64,000 nt of DNA from Daphnia pulex (lineage: Eukaryota > Arthropoda > Branchiopoda > Diplostraca > Daphniidae): assembly GCF_021134715.1 (NCBI RefSeq), contig NC_060024.1:3906001-3970000 (forward strand), read 5' to 3'. The notes below the pieces were generated by a model. That model was not told the origin of the DNA. It ran no database searches and saw only the letters and a program-made list of their open reading frames with translations. This document shows, piece after piece, positions 58,501-64,000 of the stretch. How positions within the stretch are numbered: position 1 is the stretch's first letter; the number at the start of each line of letters is the position of its first letter. Position numbers and translations under genes: made by a program.

Positions 58501-59285
58501 TACACTTACACTTATTTTCCAATGCATTTTTCATGTAAATTTTGTGTTTAAATTTTCTATTCCTTCACCTCTATTTGTGTAATCAGTAGGCTAATTCTTT
58601 ATTCCCATTGTCTAAAATAGATTACAGAAACAACAGTAGAGGCCGTTGGCTGTCAACTAAGAAGAATACATTTCAAATGAATTTTGTAAATGTTATTGTT
58701 GAGACTTCTATTCATCCACATCTAACCATTAGCCAATTCTTTATTTACATATTACAATAATAATAGATGAAATCAACAGAAGCAGTGACCATTGGGCAGT
58801 CAACCGAGAAGGACACATTTTGAGTTTGAACCACAATTTATTTCAGGAACATCTACAGCAATTGCAAACATTTTCGCCTACAGAGAAACTGGGTCAACAA
58901 TATGGATAGCCGGTTGCCTTTACAACAGACGGGTTGAAAAAGTTGAAAGTGCTGTAATCTCTTTACCTGGAGGGGGGAGAGAAAAGTTTTAATTCTTTGT
59001 AAATTAGATACTGATAATCTCTTATGTGACGTTGATTTAATTTGATGTCAACAATGAACTTGGTTTTTAAATGGATGTAAAAAAGGTGCAGAAGGTTCAG
59101 TACACTACCTTGATAAGTCTCGCTATAACATACAGTCATGCCTGTAAGTTTCTTAATCAGGCAAACTTCTTTATGTCATTTTAATTAAACTTGATGGAAG
59201 GTATAGCTTAGGAAGCACACTGTTCCTCAAATTTTGGTTCATTCTGGTGGGAAAAATGAAAGAGAGAAAGTAAGGGAAGAAGAGA
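55575..59285. other. Gene-poor AT-rich region
   Basis: A plus-strand stretch at about 56044-56127 (TYEENQFQDALNRGQFLCKL) weakly recalls part of a calponin-homology domain, but it is too short to call. Near 57658-57690 two short sequences, AGTGTGAACG and CGTTCACACT, form an inverted pair, followed by TTACGTACGTT-type repeats. A short exon-like block lies at 58284-58475. Otherwise nothing is recognised. Confidence 0.4.
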
Positions 59286-59771
59286 ATGAAAAAGCGCAAA
59301 AGTAATGTAAAAAGGGGGAAAGGCGTGCTTTTTGGTATACCTTCCGTCAATTTAAAATACAATGATGTAGAGCAATTTGCCTGCTCAAGAAACTTACAGG
59401 CACGACTTATGTCTATGTGCCGGTGTCGCGTAAAGCCATGTTCCACATGCAACCGTTGTTTGAGGTGCCATTGTGACCACGATGGGCTATCTATTGAAGA
59501 AAAAATTAGTTGTGAAAGAGGCGGATTCAGAACTAAAGATGGCAGCTCCGATCCACCAAGAAAGAAAAGAAGAATTTTACCGTCATATAAATTCCGCGCC
59601 GCCAAAATCCCGTTTTTCTGTTCGGCAAAGAAGAACTTAAAGTGGATGACATGAATGATGCGGAAACAGCTAGCCCAATGAGAGAAATAACTTCCTTAGG
59701 TGATTTGTTTGCTGCATTTCAACTCAATAAAAGTTCGTCCTTGGGAAAGTGTTATCTGCAGCTGATCTAAG
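59286..59771 (+). CDS. Cysteine-rich zinc-binding-like ORF
   Basis: The frame from 59286 encodes a Lys-rich start (MKKRKSNVKRGKGVLFGIP), a dense Cys cluster (CRCRVKPCSTCNRCLRCHCD) and a basic segment (PRKKRRILPSYKFRA). A change of frame near 59620 connects to a continuation (DAETASPMREITSLGDLFAA) ending at TAA about 59770. The Cys pattern suggests two clustered zinc sites, as in CXC/tesmin-like or transposon DNA-binding modules, and the adjacent basic stretch suggests nuclear localisation. I do not recognise the family. The frame change suggests it is broken. Confidence 0.4.
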
Positions 59772-60479
59772 ATCCAACATAATTAACTGGGAAGAAGAGT
59801 GAAAAGAAAATAAACTCATGAAAATTAGAGTTGCTAAGATATACAAATTCTTCATTTGAAAAAAAAGCTGTTCTGATCTTTGGACCAGCAGCACAAGTGT
59901 CGATTACTAAATGAATTGCTTTAACTGACCAATCACAACATGTTCTCACTCTTCCACTGATTCACACAATTGTGGGTTCCAAAAAGTCAAAGACGGAGCA
60001 GCGTACGGCGAGGGCGTAACTTTGCGGCTCACACCGAAGAGAATAAATCGTGTAACTAAAAGATTTGGACGGCGAATTCACAGTGGACACTCGCACATTT
60101 CAGCAGGGAGTGAAATAATTTCAGAAAGTGACGAGTGGACAGTGCCTTCCACGAGTTAATGGGCGTTTTAACCACACGACTGCTGATTTGGCTATTTCGT
60201 TTATTTTGAGCCCAGACAACGTGTGCAACACGTTCTGGAGAACGAAAACTTTTGTTGTTGATGGTGTCGCGCGTGGATTTCCTTGAATTATGCGTAAGAT
60301 GTCTCGCACACGAAATTATTTGAAGTAAAAAATTTGAGAATGTTCACGGAATTTTGAAATTATTAGAAAGCCCATGACACCTGCAATCTTAAATAAGGAG
60401 TGATGAAGTGATTGGAAAAAAAACGTTTTTAAGAAGACCCTAAATTTGACTTTCTTGAGAATACATTTCTAACCTATCC

Positions 60480-60971
60480 AAGTAACTGGAATGACGCATT
60501 AGATAAAGAAAAAGCGGTCATTCCGAAAAAGAAAACGAAAGAAGGAAAAGCTAAAGTGAAACAGTTAAAGAAAAAAAGATACACTAAGGAAAATACGAGG
60601 CTTTTAGATTCACAACTTTTTCGATGGTAGCGACAGTAAAGCATTTACAGAGGCAAGGATTTGAGTATATACTCACCAGGAAATTTAAAAATGATGCAAT
60701 CGGGATGCTTTTTGGTGAAATGCGTTAAATGATGGGTGGTAACTTTCAAGGTGATGCATACAGTGTGATTACCAGCTTCGAGCGAATAATAATGACCGTA
60801 ATTACCTATTGCTCCATAGAAGGCAACGTCTTGCTTGAACGAGAAAAACCAAAAGCATACAAACTGTTGATGGAAAACAGAATTACTAAAAAACGAGCAA
60901 GTTTACTATTATTTTTTTTTACCGTCTTCTTATATGCTGGTTTTGGACGAATTGCTTTTACTGGCAACTAA
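60480..60971 (+). pseudogene. P-element-like transposase C-terminal fragment
   Basis: From about 60655 the plus strand reads QGFEYILTRKFKNDAIGMLF then GEMR, a stop (TAA 60727-60729), and MMGGNFQGDAYSVITSFERI. This matches the end of P-type transposases, where a LTYKLSQDHLE-type helix is followed by FFGxIRxxGG and a long terminal helix. Upstream, 60480-60625 is a Lys-rich segment that could be from the same protein. Only the tail is present and it carries a stop, so this is a relic. Confidence 0.5.
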
Positions 60972-63900
60972 GTTATAATGTTATATGCCTATAACAAACA
61001 TTTAAAATATTATTGATACCCGTATTTAAACTTTATTAGGATTGCCTGACTTTGAGTTGGAGGCATCATCAGTAGCATACTTTATTGGCTTCTTCCTTAT
61101 ATTTTGAAGGAATATGGTTTTTTTAAAGAATGCAGGGATCGATAAGGGAAACCTTAATCCATGTCACCATTCCTTGCCCTAATCAGAAATCAAGGTAACA
61201 TATAACATTAACCAATAATATTAAATATTTGCAATATTATATCGAGGAGGCCTGATCTACCCAAGAGATGAATTCATAATATATTCAATTCATGTCGACT
61301 GTAGACAGTTTACAAATTTTAAAAATCATTGCCACCGATGCTTGTCAAATGTTCTCAAGTAAAAGTTGACTTAAATAAGTTTCTTTTTCCGAAGCGAAGG
61401 CCGTGATTAACACCTGTGTGAGCTTGCATAACCCGGGGAAACAAACGACGAGTTTATTGAATGCATTTTTGATAAATTTCTCACATTTTTACCCCTCAGT
61501 CAATGTTTAATTGAAGAGGGGGATTTCAGACCTGCAGATGTTCATCGATCAAATAAAAATCAAAGGATGAAAACCCTTCGTGCTTGAACACATCTTTAAA
61601 GTTCTTTCTTTTTTGTTGTTTCAATAACTATGCAAAAAAAGTAAACATTACAAGATTTGAGTGAAAACGTTTTTTTTACCCACATTTTAGGTATAATCCA
61701 CAATAAATTCCCTACACTGACACACATGACTTTAAATGACAACTATCCAATAGCTAACGGTCTTTCATTGTTGAAGCATTGTTTACATGAAGAACAAAAT
61801 CATGCAGTAGGTGATCTCACCACTAGCTGTGCTGTGCAACGTCTAGGTTGACAGAAAGGGATGGAGGGGGGTCAGTTAGACTAAGGGAATATAGCTCTAC
61901 CGCTGGCCTAGAAGTTAAGTAGGCCATGGCAGAATGACCTTTCAGTCATTTTTTTAACAAGGCGTTAATTGTCTCTCTTTCATCTCTTCCTCCGTTCTTA
62001 GCCTGAATCTGGTGACGTGAATTGTTACATTGGCATTGGTGTCAGAAAAAAAACCACGAGAAGAAATCAATTCATCTGTCACAGGAGAAATATATTGCAA
62101 ACATTATTAAATGATTTGGAATGGCAGATTGCATTGCGAGAAGTGTTACAGCTGACCCTCACGTAAACTCCCTCACGGACCCTTATGGCACATTTTGCTG
62201 TGGGTTTCGATGATCCTAAGTGGGATCTTTTTCCGTTTCGTGTAGGCGTTGGCAGCCTCATGTAAGCCATGATGTGAACCCAACCGGACATAGTGTTTGA
62301 TTGTAGTCAGTTTGTGGTGTGTTGCCCGCTTCGATTGTTTTGTTTTCAGTTTTAAGTGAACCCTGAGAATTTTGAGAAAGCTTTATTAAAGTTTCTGCCA
62401 TAATATCTAATGTGTGTGCTACTAGAAACTAAAAAAAGTTATTGGAAGATGTGGATAGCAGATTTCAAGACTGCAGATTGAATCTTAAACCAAAATTCAA
62501 ATCTGAAACAACTATGGACAGTGCTGGCTTTCAAGACCCGACTTTATCACAAAAAGTGTCTGTGCCAAGTGCCTTTGCAGGACCCACATTAGTTAAGTCT
62601 TCAGGAGGACAACATCATATGGGGATCAATTTCACTCTAACTGCAAATGTGAGGCTGGATTACTCAGTAATACTCCCTCGACATTTGTTTAACCAATTTT
62701 CTCTTTGCTAGATTGAGCTATGATCAATGACACAGTAGTAGGCTGAAATATTGGTCGAGCTCATGAAGTGAACAACAGTATTGCTCACACTTGGAGTTGA
62801 ACTTGTTATGCAGAACCAATCTTTATTTGGACAACATCAATTGGGTATCTATCTAACTTTACATGTGCCAATGTAAAGTCACATTATAAAACTACATACC
62901 TACATTTTTAAGTCATATCATTTTTGACAAGTTGAAGATAAGGTCAATTTCCCGAAAATAGGGTCAAGTATTGGACGGGCTCTTCGAAAAGGCCATAAAA
63001 AATAAGCAATGTTTTAGTGGATATGGGTATTCATGACCTCCCTCAATTATTACCTCCAAAATATTTTGTTGGATAAAGTGACTATTGGTCTCCTTTTTTT
63101 ATCCTAAAGTAAGGACACATTATTGAATAAAAATTCATCTACATTTCTTTCAACCTTTTTATTGTTAAATATATTGAAAATTTTCATACATGACTCTAAT
63201 TACGGTTGTTAATTGAACGAGCTCATGATCTATCTATGATCATCTATAGAGGACCCAAATAACTTAAATCTTTGAGGTGGACATCTTACTTTATCGCCAA
63301 TCTAGAATGCATTTATCTTAGTAATCAATTTCTATTTTGCCACGTTGAAGTTATGTTCCATCCCCATGGTAGCGTGAATCAATGGTCGGCTTCATGAAGT
63401 GCTCAACACCCGTATCTCTATCGGTTGATTATTTTAATAACATAGAGAAAATGGCAGGATCATATACATAGCCTCTCAAGATTTCAGTGGTTTAACTATG
63501 GCCATTACGCTGATCGGAGAATAATCGGTTTCATCCGACCCATCGGCAAGATCCGCGACCGATTCCTATATTGCTGATCTGAATCAAATATTTTGTTATA
63601 TTAAAAATCCTCTAATATTTTACTCACTAATTACATGGTATTTCTTGTTTTCTTGTAATACAAATGTGTAATTTTCAAAATGTATCTACGATCTACTGAA
63701 ATAAAAAAAACATAAAACGGAATGCGCCTTCAATCTAAAAAATACGACAAACACAAATTTTAGTAATGAGGAACCTGATTGTAGTAATTTTCCGTTTTTT
63801 GCCACTTATAGCAACGATGGCCGGCATTTTTCTCTTCAGATTTAAGATTGCACATCTCAAATAGTGGGGTATTTCGCTCCTAGTCTTCCACACCATCTCA

Positions 63901-64000
63901 ACTAGGTTCCACAGCTCTTACAGATCTCATTGTTGGATGCATTGAAATGTAGTTGTTGCCTCCATGTTTCGCCATACAGTGAGGAACGGGGAAAGATGGC
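60972..64000. other. Gene-poor AT-rich region with degenerate repeats
   Basis: A plus-strand frame at 62442-62711 (HHMGINFTLTANVRLDYSVI) is open but unrecognised. From 62740 to 63420 a motif like TTGGTCGAGCTCATGAAGTG recurs in variants near 62743, 62972, 63211 and 63379, and GACAAGTTGAAGATAAGG recurs as GCCACGTTGAAGTTATG, suggesting an old degraded tandem repeat. No RNA gene or confident coding gene is seen. Confidence 0.4.

Overview
This window looks like nuclear DNA of a small-genome arthropod, most probably a Daphnia-like branchiopod crustacean. The evidence is many GT-AG introns of about 55-120 bp, arthropod-type housekeeping genes, expanded trypsin-like proteases with the layout seen in water fleas, and several retro- and DNA-transposon lineages. 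The species call is inference. No rRNA, tRNA, CRISPR array or bacterial operon was seen.

The window has three kinds of territory. (1) 37.5-49.5 kb is a compact block of five intact multi-exon genes whose splice phases all close: eEF1B-delta (+), STAM (-), an ankyrin-repeat/SOCS-box protein (+), a tetraspanin (-) and the complex I flavoprotein NDUFV1 (+). eEF1B-delta/STAM and ASB/tetraspanin converge tail to tail; STAM/ASB and tetraspanin/NDUFV1 diverge.

(2) 0-37 kb is a repeat- and pseudogene-rich region. It holds a long non-LTR retrotransposon ORF; a broken copy of a multi-exon family with a FEN1/PIN-like C-terminus; two dead trypsin-like protease genes; an LTR-like segment with an antisense acidic ORF; isolated exons of intersectin and plexin; an unknown intron-rich gene with a duplicated intron; an F-box exon; and two Tc1-like transposase relics, one with two frame-preserving introns. 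A truncated, broken copy of the Unc-89/obscurin C-terminal region (Ig, FN3, Ig, pseudokinase) spans 26.4-34.3 kb. It is interrupted by a 2.5-kb TIR transposon and by a 2.5-kb block with two unrecognised coding units. That second block is flanked by a 68-bp direct duplication of Unc-89 exon sequence. A small RING-finger ORF follows.

(3) 49.5-64 kb is mostly AT-rich and gene-poor. It holds a near-palindromic 68-bp inverted repeat, a degenerate tandem duplication, an unrecognised multi-exon minus-strand gene, tudor-type exons beside a lone SPT6-like exon, a cysteine-rich ORF, a P-element-like transposase tail and degenerate repeats.

The best candidates for something undescribed are the PIN-like family at 3.5-7.6 kb, the TIR element in Unc-89 with its unusual transposase-like protein, the two-gene insert at 30.7-33.2 kb, and the signs of recent intron movement at 22.3-22.6 kb and inside the Tc1 relic. 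Family names come from motif recognition by eye; no database search was run.
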